The position numbers were made by a program, and so were the translations under genes. DNA of 23,503 bases from a virus, in the IMG/VR virus record IMGVR_UViG_3300025325_000140, positions 1 through 23,503 of that record. One strand, written 5' to 3'. The notes under the pieces were generated by a model. The model did not search any database. It was not told where the DNA came from and was given only the letters and a program-made list of their open reading frames with translations. Below, one piece after another: positions 7,701 through 13,623 of this stretch; position 1 is the first letter of the stretch, and each line of letters opens with the position of its first letter.

Positions 7701-9895
7701 TTGTATGGAGATTCTTCTACTTGGACCCTGTAGCCCTCTGTGGGTGGAACGAAACTTCTAAGTTGACTGTAGTCTCTGGTTGCCCCATCCTCCTCGCTGC
7801 CTCCGACCAAGAGGCGTCTTGCGGCCCAAGCCACCGTGATTTCGGGTTGTATTTCTTGACTAAGGCTTCCATCTCTTTTTGTGTATAACCCTCTGATGGC
7901 TTCTTCAATTTGGTTTGCTTCGATAATGAATTGCTCATAATCTTTAAACTTGCTTATATTATACAACAAAACTCCCGAATTGTCACTATGGAAAGTTGAA
8001 CCTGCAAGACCCAAACTTTGAATTTTATCAGAAATAATCCTTTGTTCTGTGTTGGTTAGGGGTCTTGAAAATCTGATGTTTTTCTCTGGTTCAAAAGTAA
8101 ATCCACTCGGTAATTCTTTACCATAAACTTGACTCTCGGGCAATGCAGAAAAAGTTTCAGAGAAATGAACGGTTCTCTGGCCCCATGTTTCTGCAACGTT
8201 AGAAATTCTTTTTATAAATTCTGCTTCAGATTCTTTTGGCATTGTTGCTTTTACTATTAAGGTTGGTTCAGACTCGCCAAAATAGGTTGAGTGGCTTAGT
8301 GACACATCTAGTTTTATGTCGAGGGTGTCTGCGAATGCGTTGACCAAATCATTTCGTCCCTGCTCCAAAAGTTGCTGTCTCACTGTTGCTGCCTGCTGGT
8401 AATTTCCAGCTGTCCATGCCTGGTTGTATTGGTTGGTTAAATCAAAATAAACAGTTCCAGTCATGGCGGGGTTGGTTGTAGCTGGAGTAATTCCAACACT
8501 TCTGGAAATTTCTTCGGGAGCAACTTGGGGTTCAACTCTGAATTGTTCTTCTGGCCGCTCTTCTTCTGCCACGGTTGTTTCAACTGGCGTAATGTTCGCC
8601 ATACTTCCCTGGAAAGGAGCCATTCCTACATTTGCAAATCCGCCCAGCAATGTGCCAAAAATTCCTGCTTCTGGGACACCAGCCATTAATCCTGCCAAAC
8701 TTCTGTAATTTTCATCATAAACTGCTTTTCCAACATTAGATACGATTTCCTGTATTGACTCCTGGACACCCTCTCTAAAAACTGCGTCTTTAACAAATTC
8801 ATACGCATGTTGCTGTATCGACTTTTGAACCGCCGCTCTTGTTAGGTCATCCAACTTTGCCATAGGGAAAGCTCTTTCCAGATAAGCATTTACAATACCA
8901 ACACCAATTCCAATTGTCCTTGCTGTTGGTTCTGGAACATTATCTGCAAGAGCGTCTGTGTAAGAAGTTCCACCCTCTAATACGAAAGCCGTTCCCAATG
9001 CAGCATTTCCTGCCAAGACAGGATTTTTTGTCACAAGGAAGGTTCCAACGGCTGCAGCCAAATTAAAAAACAATGAAGGAGCGTTAAGTAAAAGTCCTCT
9101 TGCTACAAATTCTGGGTCACTAAATTTCTGTTTTAATCCCCATTCTGGATTATCTGCCTCAATGGCATTCTGCTGAAGAAAATCTTCTACCTTCTGTTTG
9201 TCTTCCAATGCTGAAGTAGACAATCCTTTTGCCCAATAGTCATACACCCGCGCGTATTGTTCTCTTTCTTCTGGAGAATTAAAGTAATATGCAGGAGTAG
9301 CATATTGCAAAACCTTTCCCATTCCCTGTCCGCGCATTATGTCTGACACACTTCGAAGAGTCATCGCCGCAGTTCCTTTTGTTGCCAGTTTAAGCTGTTC
9401 GTCTATATATGGCCCATATTTGCTGACATATTTAATTGGGGTTTCGGTTTGCAATTTTACTAAATCCTGTGCCATTCTGGATTTCCAGAAACTTGGTCCT
9501 TGCTCAGCTAATTCAGGAGTGAAATATTGTTTTGGTCCAGCCCTAACGATATCGGCGGCGCTTCGAATATTTGCAGTAAGAGCCTTGCCAGCTTGAGAAA
9601 TGTCTTGGACTGGTCTGGTTTTTGATATTGTGGTTTGAATATCCCCAAGTCTCTGTGCGGTAGGGGTAGTCCAAAAACTTACTTTGCTTTCTGGTTTAAA
9701 ATAATCTTTTGCGTCACTTAAGAATCGACTGACGCTTTGTCGTCTTTTTCGTTCTTCCTCCTCACGACGACGAGTCCAGTTACTATAGTCACTTGTTAAA
9801 TTGGAGACACCAGAAGAAACAGCGCTTTTTGCGCCTTGAGCGACACCTTTTACAAAACCGAGAGCTTCTTCCAAAGCTGACTTAAACGTTGCCAT
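1772..9895 (-). CDS. Giant polyvalent internal-virion/ejection protein with HExxH metallopeptidase-like domain
   Basis: A 2707-residue protein without frameshifts. In order: a charged helical N-terminus (basic/acidic run near 43-53); a hydrophobic region at about 262-312, possibly membrane-inserting; EGVQESIQE near 376, a motif type I associate with large phage polyvalent proteins; a metallopeptidase-like domain with HEAFH at 794-798 and a possible third ligand in EEALAENFA (Glu831 or Glu835); a module with YFAHVRVEDM near 1030 and LIEIQSDL at 1064-1071, then a charged coiled coil (about 1090-1210) and PTGETI near 1255; further charged helical parts; a Pro-rich linker (about 1665-1700); and a C-terminal region of about 1000 residues with a hydrophobic stretch near 2190-2215. 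The HExxH and IEIQSDL modules match what is known of large polyvalent proteins carried in virions and injected with DNA. The role is inferred from that and from its neighbours. Start ATG 9895 has no Shine-Dalgarno. Confidence 0.9.
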   Translation of the reverse strand: MATFKSALEEALGFVKGVAQGAKSAVSSGVSNLTSDYSNWTRRREEEERKRRQSVSRFLSDAKDYFKPESKVSFWTTPTAQRLGDIQTTISKTRPVQDISQAGKALTANIRSAADIVRAGPKQYFTPELAEQGPSFWKSRMAQDLVKLQTETPIKYVSKYGPYIDEQLKLATKGTAAMTLRSVSDIMRGQGMGKVLQYATPAYYFNSPEEREQYARVYDYWAKGLSTSALEDKQKVEDFLQQNAIEADNPEWGLKQKFSDPEFVARGLLLNAPSLFFNLAAAVGTFLVTKNPVLAGNAALGTAFVLEGGTSYTDALADNVPEPTARTIGIGVGIVNAYLERAFPMAKLDDLTRAAVQKSIQQHAYEFVKDAVFREGVQESIQEIVSNVGKAVYDENYRSLAGLMAGVPEAGIFGTLLGGFANVGMAPFQGSMANITPVETTVAEEERPEEQFRVEPQVAPEEISRSVGITPATTNPAMTGTVYFDLTNQYNQAWTAGNYQQAATVRQQLLEQGRNDLVNAFADTLDIKLDVSLSHSTYFGESEPTLIVKATMPKESEAEFIKRISNVAETWGQRTVHFSETFSALPESQVYGKELPSGFTFEPEKNIRFSRPLTNTEQRIISDKIQSLGLAGSTFHSDNSGVLLYNISKFKDYEQFIIEANQIEEAIRGLYTKRDGSLSQEIQPEITVAWAARRLLVGGSEEDGATRDYSQLRSFVPPTEGYRVQVEESPYNLETSEVLNTLGQFFDEGEIAFMANDPGTIVTSTGEIAAGKYTSALIQAVEQDGKVQDQTVYHEAFHAYVDMFADEKLHQDALKQIKEELSIKEDKAGEEALAENFATWMQNKQTGVAGKIQQFFDWLWNNLKGLIGKRNQVQTIYQEMLAKKRARGVRSGQFALSYRDAPGVSVMGVHQPNLTSKIIQSLINEVKGGEEGVTSVQHIENLTNRGGLKQAERDLARNIANRLAVDGKVNVAEFAKEYRRNLLPLEAGTETSWENIVLPDEVRGGVYDYRERIYSSPFPTEMGRHFRNFPNYFAHVRVEDMDDMSEFTDDLHPYGAKTGGTRRLIEIQSDLFQIPTEDFERQFVSPESLNRFYELVTSSELDSIEGIKNATKRTKDIVKETFLDKRHAGKIQGYIDEGERRITYSEGQIADWQKELEVFKRNLEDKTLTQEKREEYQTYIRMDEENIAKREEYIPELQERNKFYQKVISLLPDPPAEGVTMEKLIRPYRNVWFERIFKEEIAKAATDGKDKIQIPTGETISRIEGYVGSGVVPQDAVPGDTFEYGGEDWTVLEDFGDTVTAVSSYEIDNEFNWETAVDEEIENGFQDRIVYEFDHLSADSVVDMDLSRMINSVLPVGEMTKYRENPVTYIKNNRQDLEEKLREVIDEDLRKEYPTPLAFAQKWSDDTGQSYYAVGDEIIVLRPDAYTEQLSKGMVEDFDAANLTEEQQTIYDRYQEEYPKFLRKLRPDLKEVEDEQGISWWETKITDKDKKAVEAFRVEKKAPKIEESIENTEDFWLAMRNLRKFRGFHVDMFKTPTEMTEEELGMEALAKYRGYQPVAPETIERIAPEAMERINHLNDVRAEFVKQIGDIEDASRNYDFYTKRFGKLMYKKELTTLKKELANLVKGIDKEIKGLQTETIAVEKPAPTNEELAMQALEKNRETRLIQGEAVAPPPAVPPAEPPRNAPPPAPPEGPEGFTEEAQKETQTDFRNKAKVEGLPADLTSRNDKDKFNTILSWMIGQHDVAQITATELAEQLLDIPEEKGMDVIRAVEAGGSEDPVINEHVQRIKVLFDQLYQVAKDTPEIDIGYLENYITHIWEGKMEDVASAYRQWKTKFRFANERIIPTYEEGIAMGLKPKFTHPAPIIAQYAGKLYQTIANIEAFKSMRETGLLVPYPQARKLPGYMPVVAPGIRRAYSVDTTTGDKRMVAGDYYAPKTIAATLNKVFSPQEPTGAFEKGMSAIAQVSSAMQDLGLSGGIPYTPLNAWTFGQLYRETVANIGGLLTSPLYSIKRMTSLVGSTLRPLIPGQSTKFFKNNLGQIKKMVARNIPLRHTYTLEDLMNPSFKNKFVGKGFRGTWQKAIFDATFRKFMPLVQISMFNEIEKAALHKGYTSTQAADVAADAVKKFYGIVDTKDRALRSKVMNDVLTTFFFAPHYRETMVRSWLNTLTSTLPVRVEGGKIRLNNPLSLENRTNFNLMLGSIFVLAAYNMLNYALTGRRLKENPPETKDKLLIPLNDGYTLGIPLFPSTGTVVRYGLGFLDAARQWDTQEMAETGKNLLSFMIRPVFDAATNSDYFGRKIFADDDTPEVRRKKSAIYIALQYNHPWIEALFHSTNANVWGVEYKKRPDYQNMLEALEAPTRFYESKSLQSRYFYENLKEVRGTLSSEDQAIWDKLHKQGGYFFDEDDGLVVYDKRSAMANALDRLAHPDIVRAETEAAIKSAQEQGTPIAPFYTLTPDQQFGVLLLKTFYPGDPQYKVERDKRMDWLPEYWDKTKQWQQEMIRLGVFEDKAQGENAQKRMESVQKLFLHGTYDSVQIAKILNETEGGGWTVEEVNSHMTNQNFLEPNPDLQAKLDYFNTLPKGTGARSRYVNANPDVKAYFEATAAKTEMARAELGLSPTEGYGGFAPYEKQISLKIPSLEQAKQARIKLGVSDIAPLKLRALTTGIPDIPASVIPNRYGASLKLPSLSEIALPKATMPMTISQLGR

Positions 9896-9937
9896 ACCAT
9901 ATCTGTATCAAATTTTTTAAAGCATTACCACCTGCTT

Positions 9938-11119
9938 TTAAATAAGACCCCTTCGTCTTAGTTCTTCTTCCGTATTTCCTGTGTTTCCTGCATACGGATT
10001 ATAAGAAAGTTGAGAGGTTGCTGCTGTTGATTGACCAAAGCCAATATTTATTTCAGACATGATTGGTTGGACGATTGCTGCTATTTCTTGTGGACTAAAC
10101 GACCTATTTTCAACCTTTTGTGCTTGCTCTACTGCAAACTGTGCTAGACCCATTCTAAATGCTTGCTCGTTGTTTTTGACAGACTGTGCTTGGTCTGCAG
10201 CGTTCTGAAGGGCTTGCAATTTCGCAGACGATTTATCTCTCTCAAGTTCATATCTTCGGCCAGCAATTTCATTCAATGCTGTTTGGAAATTGCCATTGAT
10301 TGTTCTAATTGCATCTTCTTTCCAAAGTTTAAGGTCATCCTTTTTCTTTGAAACATAGTTATTCAAACTATTTCTATTCTGCTCCGCCTGTTGAACACCA
10401 GCCATTTCTTGTTGGCCAAGTTTACCCCTAGTTCTTAGGAATTCTTGATTCACTAACTCCTGTACAGCAGGGCCCGCCGAAGAGCCAGCCCCAAACCTCG
10501 ACAAGCCCTGTTGGATAAGGTTATTATATGACCGTAATGCGTCTGCGTAAGCACTCCTTACAACTTCTCCCAATTTTCTTTCTTGTTCTGTAAGAGTAGA
10601 TTCTAATTCTCCCTGTTCTGTTCCAATCTGTTCTCCCCACACACCAGCCTTATTTTCTACTCCTGAAATATCTTCTGTTTGTGCCCCTCGAAGTGATTGC
10701 TCAAGTTGATTAAGATAATCGTAGCCAGGACCAAAAGCTTTTTCTATCTCAGCGTTAACATCGTAACCGCCCCCACCGCCTCCGCCACCACCAGTTTGTC
10801 CAGACTTCCACTTCGCTTCCCAGTCTGCCTGTGCTGCCGTTGGGTCCCAGCCAATGTATTTATCTGAAGGATAACTACCAGCACTACCTTGTTGTTGTTG
10901 AGGTTGCGAGGCGGGCTTTGCCGCTGGTTTTGTTCCTCCTGAAGTTGTTGCTGAAGAACCAGTCCCAGAAACCCAAGCCGACTGACCAGTGGGAGATTGA
11001 TTAGTATAAGTATCCCCTGGCCCATACTTAAAAGAACTAAGGTCATCTGACCCATATTGGAATTCGGGGACATCAGATTTAGTTCCGCCTCCTAATATAT
11101 TAGAAAGAAAGTTCCACAT
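9938..11119 (-). CDS. Coiled-coil internal virion (ejection/core-like) protein
   Basis: A 393-residue protein. The first 120 residues are low-complexity (Gly/Ser/Thr/Gln, a QQQQ run near 75 and nine consecutive Gly at 110-118), with a Trp-containing segment between (YIGWDPTAAQADW near 88-100). From about 120 to 350 it is almost entirely helical and rich in Gln, Glu, Ala and Lys, typical of coiled-coil core or ejection proteins of podoviruses. The C-terminus is charged (EEELRRRGLI). It is the first gene after leader element 2 and precedes the giant protein by 42 nt, in a position comparable to the small internal core proteins of T7-like phages. That homology is inferred from layout, not demonstrated. 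Start ATG 11119 has the AT-rich context ATACATATTATG. Confidence 0.8.
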   Translation of the reverse strand: MWNFLSNILGGGTKSDVPEFQYGSDDLSSFKYGPGDTYTNQSPTGQSAWVSGTGSSATTSGGTKPAAKPASQPQQQQGSAGSYPSDKYIGWDPTAAQADWEAKWKSGQTGGGGGGGGGYDVNAEIEKAFGPGYDYLNQLEQSLRGAQTEDISGVENKAGVWGEQIGTEQGELESTLTEQERKLGEVVRSAYADALRSYNNLIQQGLSRFGAGSSAGPAVQELVNQEFLRTRGKLGQQEMAGVQQAEQNRNSLNNYVSKKKDDLKLWKEDAIRTINGNFQTALNEIAGRRYELERDKSSAKLQALQNAADQAQSVKNNEQAFRMGLAQFAVEQAQKVENRSFSPQEIAAIVQPIMSEINIGFGQSTAATSQLSYNPYAGNTGNTEEELRRRGLI

Positions 11120-11133
11120 AATATGTATTCAAT

Positions 11134-11162
11134 AAAAAAGCGACCAATTAAATTTGGTCGCT
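11134..11162 (-). terminator. Intrinsic terminator/attenuator of leader element 2
   Basis: On the minus strand a 9-bp perfect stem AGCGACCAA/TTGGTCGCT (arms at 11162-11154 and 11147-11139) with a 6-nt loop runs into six T (11139-11134). It is the strongest terminator in the window and lies 14 nt before the start codon at 11119, downstream of a candidate promoter. A transcript from that promoter must read through it to express the ejection module. Confidence 0.9.
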
Positions 11163-11165
11163 CAT

Positions 11166-11178
11166 ATCGGTGCTCGAT
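11166..11178 (-). promoter_or_regulatory. AGCAC-loop hairpin, leader element 2
   Basis: The minus strand reads ATCG-AGCAC-CGAT. All four base pairs differ in identity from at least one of the other two copies, but pairing is kept and the AGCAC loop is invariant. It is separated from the terminator by 3 nt. Immediately 5' is AAGCTCAACA, which resembles boxA (GCTC...AACA). Confidence 0.6.
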
Positions 11179-11196
11179 TGTTGAGCTTATGTTTCA

Positions 11197-11226
11197 AGTA
11201 AAACAAACCATTCGCAAGCTTGTCAA
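11197..11226 (-). promoter_or_regulatory. Candidate sigma70-type promoter for leader element 2
   Basis: On the minus strand TTGACA (11226-11221), an 18-nt spacer with TGGTTTG at positions 11-17 (extended -10 TG) and TTTACT (11202-11197). The spacer motif and spacing match the other four sites of this set. Transcription would start near 11190, about 10 nt before the AGCAC hairpin. Confidence 0.5.
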
Positions 11227-11239
11227 CTACTAATTAATA

Positions 11240-11268
11240 ATAACATCAAATTAAAAGATATTTGTCAA
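11240..11268 (-). promoter_or_regulatory. Second, tandem promoter candidate
   Basis: On the minus strand TTGACA (11268-11263) directly abuts the TAG stop of the gene at 11269-11439. It is followed after 17 nt by TGTTAT (4 of 6 -10 matches). It lacks the TGGT spacer motif of the other sites, so it is either a different promoter or a chance TTGACA in an AT-rich gap. Confidence 0.3.
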
Positions 11269-11439
11269 CTATTTCCTTTTCGCAATCCTTCTCATGTTCT
11301 GTGCAAAAATTGCTTTCTTTGCCACCTTGCCACCTTTTTTCTTAGCGGCGGTAATTTTTTTAGAAGTTGCTTTTCCAAAAGAACCAAGGGTTCCTTTTTT
11401 CTTCATTTTAGCAACCGCTTTTTGAATCCACTTTGCCAT
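11269..11439 (-). CDS. Small Lys-rich basic protein
   Basis: A 56-residue protein beginning MAKWIQKAVAKMKKKG and ending RRIAKRK. Roughly a third of its residues are Lys or Arg, spaced with Ala, Gly and Thr in a manner reminiscent of histone-H1-like tails. It has no Cys. Nucleic-acid binding, for example with packaged DNA, is a reasonable inference but there is no diagnostic motif. I chose ATG 11439 rather than the in-frame ATG 11499 because AAGGGGGTG, a near-perfect Shine-Dalgarno, lies 6 nt upstream, and the longer start would overlap the amidase gene by 47 nt. It is last in its module, directly before leader element 2. Confidence 0.7.
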   Translation of the reverse strand: MAKWIQKAVAKMKKKGTLGSFGKATSKKITAAKKKGGKVAKKAIFAQNMRRIAKRK

Positions 11440-11445
11440 ACGGGC

Positions 11446-11454
11446 CACCCCCTT
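11446..11454 (-). promoter_or_regulatory. Strong Shine-Dalgarno deciding the start at 11439
   Basis: AAGGGGGTG on the minus strand, 6 nt before ATG 11439. It overlaps the TAA stop of the amidase gene. It is the only near-consensus ribosome binding site I see before an accepted gene here, and it implies the host ribosome can use Shine-Dalgarno pairing. Confidence 0.7.
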
Positions 11455-12268
11455 ATTGACCACCTGCTTTTTTCCATGCCCAAAACTTTTTCCAGGCAAT
11501 AGAGAATAAAGTTCGCCAATCCAAGTTTTCTGCTGTTTGTGACTTTAATGCTTCAATGATTGAATTAGCACTCTCCAACTGTGCCTGCCAAATTACCTCT
11601 TTTTCTGATACTGCCGATTCTACGGCCTGTTTTACCTTGTCGTCACAGCTGTTTTGACAATTGTCGATAATTCTTTTCTGGTCATTAATTGTTGACTTAA
11701 TTGCTTGAAGTTCCATAACCCCCCAGGGGGTCCCTAAATCAATTTTTGCTTGAGGGTTTGTGATAACTTCCGATGGAGGTGTCGGGGTTGGAGATGGTGC
11801 CAATAGAACTTTTGCTCTTTCAATTATTTTATTGACATCTAACGTCCCTGGACAAGCTGTTGCCGAATATTCATTGTGAATCCTTATGTGCTCTCTGTCT
11901 AAAGGAATTGAATGTCGTCTGCAAATATCTGCAATAAGCTGTGCAGAAGTTTCGTGGGTTTTGTCGGTCGGAACTTTTCTTGTTCCATCGTCCAAAAGCC
12001 ATCCCCCCTCGTGTTCAATGCCAATTGATTCTTGATTAATTGTCCAATTAGACGCATGCCAGGCAGTATCCTCTTCTTTAACATATTGATGGATTTCATC
12101 GTCTCCTATTCCGTAATGTGCTGAGGCTTTTCGGTCGGGATTAGCGAAGGTGGCGTCTGCACTTTCAAGAGTTCCAACAATCCAATGCATTACGACTTTG
12201 GAAATTTTCTTTCCGCCACGACCGACGGTGTAGTTGTTAGTATGAGCTCCTGTCCACTTTATATCCAT
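11453..12268 (-). CDS. Endolysin: N-acetylmuramoyl-L-alanine amidase (Amidase_2/PGRP fold)
   Basis: A 271-residue protein. The N-terminal 155 residues form a zinc amidase that cuts the MurNAc-L-Ala bond of peptidoglycan. Ligands can be placed by comparison with T7 lysozyme: His28 in VVMHWIV, His131 and Cys139 in HNEYSATACPG; Tyr52 in SAHYGI and Glu85 in IGIEHEG fit other conserved positions. The position matching T7 Lys128 is Thr137, as in many PGRP amidases. A Pro/Thr linker (about 158-166) leads to a helical, charged region (about 175-250) with a CQNSC pair, ending in a Trp-rich tail (FSIAWKKFWAWKK) that could bind wall or membrane. There is no signal peptide, so a holin would be needed for export. 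It starts 1 nt after the previous stop (TAACATG). Confidence 0.92.
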   Translation of the reverse strand: MDIKWTGAHTNNYTVGRGGKKISKVVMHWIVGTLESADATFANPDRKASAHYGIGDDEIHQYVKEEDTAWHASNWTINQESIGIEHEGGWLLDDGTRKVPTDKTHETSAQLIADICRRHSIPLDREHIRIHNEYSATACPGTLDVNKIIERAKVLLAPSPTPTPPSEVITNPQAKIDLGTPWGVMELQAIKSTINDQKRIIDNCQNSCDDKVKQAVESAVSEKEVIWQAQLESANSIIEALKSQTAENLDWRTLFSIAWKKFWAWKKAGGQ

Positions 12269-12269
12269 G

Positions 12270-12788
12270 TTATTGCATGGTAGGCATTTCGGGTTGTCCT
12301 CCCGCTGGTGGCCCCCCCGCTGGTTGTCCTTGCGGCATCATCGGAGCAGCTTGTTGAGAAGCACCTTGTTGTTGCGATGCCATTTGCTGCATTTGTTGTT
12401 GTGCCATTTGTTCTCCTTGTTTTTGGTCACGAGCAACCAACTGCGTCAACGCACTGATTAAGTTTCTAACCAATCGGATTGTTCCTGGGTCACTTGATGC
12501 AGAAATATACGCATGGAGGTTTTGAATTGCACCAAGAAGGGGTTTTGTATTATCTCCAGTTTTTCCTGGCTGAAGTTCTTCTGGTCCCATCATCACTTCT
12601 TCTCCCTGTCCCTGTATTCCTCCTTGCATCATTTGGCCAGTTGGGGCTGGCTGAGCGGGGGCGGCAGGCGCTTGCCCCTGCGCAAAAATACTGGCAAAAG
12701 GATTTTCATCCAAATTCAATGCTTGTCCTCCCTGCATTGCTGCTTGTTCTCCTTGGGCCATTCCTGGCATTTGCATTCCGTTTGGCAT
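12270..12788 (-). CDS. Gln/Met/Pro-rich hypothetical virion protein
   Basis: A 172-residue protein of biased composition. Residues 1-75 are rich in Gln, Met, Gly, Ala and Pro. A conserved-looking helical core (about 80-120, with LLGAIQNLHAYI and LVRNLISALTQLVARD) is followed by a Gln/Met tract and a Pro/Gly-rich tail. No signal peptide or membrane span. I do not know its function; low-complexity proteins around a helical core are common among phage structural accessory proteins. A TTGACA occurs 20 nt upstream of its ATG but has no matching -10 element. Confidence 0.75.
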   Translation of the reverse strand: MPNGMQMPGMAQGEQAAMQGGQALNLDENPFASIFAQGQAPAAPAQPAPTGQMMQGGIQGQGEEVMMGPEELQPGKTGDNTKPLLGAIQNLHAYISASSDPGTIRLVRNLISALTQLVARDQKQGEQMAQQQMQQMASQQQGASQQAAPMMPQGQPAGGPPAGGQPEMPTMQ

Positions 12789-12833
12789 ATTTAATTGGTA
12801 TCACGCTGTGTCAACCATTGCAACTGTCTTTTT

Positions 12834-13619
12834 TTATCTTCCGAAAACACGAAGACCAGACGCAACGCCGCCACTGGCATCAATATCCATTGTAAAAATA
12901 TTTCCTGGTGAAAAGTCTTTTGTCGCAATTGAGGCGGTTGATACATATGTGCCGCCCCCAGGAATTGTTAGTCTAAGATTTCCAAGAACAGATGTCATGT
13001 TTTTGTTAATATCGATAATCAATGAAGCACCTGAAGCAGGGGCTGATAAAACAGCCGTAAAATGAGTTAATGTTCCATATCTACTTACAGGAAAAGCTCC
13101 TCCCACCCGCGTCCCTGGAGTTCCTGCAGAATCTACAAACCAACTTAATTCTGTGGGTGTATTAAAACCGCTTATAGAAGCACCAGAAGCATATAAATGC
13201 CGAGTAACTATAAGGTCATTTGTATCCATCCCGTAATCAAATGTTGCCCATGAGTTAGTCACAATCTTTCCGCTTGAGTCATGACTTTCAGCAAAAGTAT
13301 CAAGAAAGTCTCCCCAGTGGGTTGTTGACCAAACTTCTTCTACCATTGCTCCAGCCGAATGGGCCTGGTTGGTCGAACCAGCCTTTCCCCTTACACATCC
13401 AGTAACCGAACTTCCTGAAACACCTGCAAAAGAAACATATTCACGGTTGTTGGGGGTGGCATTGTTATTTGAGTCCACTCTATCAATTACCAAAACGCCA
13501 GGATACTGAAGGTTTGAGGTTGAAACCAAATCAATCGTTTCTGCCGATGAAGTGATAGCAGAATTTAGCGTTGTTGTAAACGCATTGCTTGTTGCTGTTT
13601 TCCAAATATTTATTGCCAT
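12834..13619 (-). CDS. Tail fibre/receptor-binding-type protein with shared N-terminal anchor
   Basis: A 261-residue, beta-rich protein (Ser, Thr, Gly, Val). Residues 1-109 match the N-terminus of the protein at 15145-15810: LQYPG, DRVD, REY, TGC-RG, QAH--GA-VEEVWS-THW occur in the same order and spacing. The remaining 150 residues are unrelated to that protein and look like a beta-sandwich or fibre tip (VSRYGTLTHFTAVLSAP, then TIPGGGTYVS). This is the usual plan of fibres: a conserved particle-binding part and a variable host-binding part. It starts 4 nt after the collar-repeat gene stop. Confidence 0.75.
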   Translation of the reverse strand: MAINIWKTATSNAFTTTLNSAITSSAETIDLVSTSNLQYPGVLVIDRVDSNNNATPNNREYVSFAGVSGSSVTGCVRGKAGSTNQAHSAGAMVEEVWSTTHWGDFLDTFAESHDSSGKIVTNSWATFDYGMDTNDLIVTRHLYASGASISGFNTPTELSWFVDSAGTPGTRVGGAFPVSRYGTLTHFTAVLSAPASGASLIIDINKNMTSVLGNLRLTIPGGGTYVSTASIATKDFSPGNIFTMDIDASGGVASGLRVFGR

Positions 13620-13623
13620 ATTA

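Noticed and set aside
7717-7938. Minus-strand 73-codon ORF in another frame of the giant gene
   Set aside because: It lies wholly inside the giant coding sequence with no start signal or recognisable features.
11269-11499. Longer start for the Lys-rich gene at ATG 11499
   Set aside because: It overlaps the amidase gene by 47 nt, whereas ATG 11439 has a near-consensus Shine-Dalgarno 6 nt upstream.
12809-12814. TTGACA upstream of the Gln/Met/Pro-rich gene as a sixth promoter
   Set aside because: There is no TGGT in the spacer and no acceptable -10 at 17-18 nt; the start codon would overlap the -10 position.
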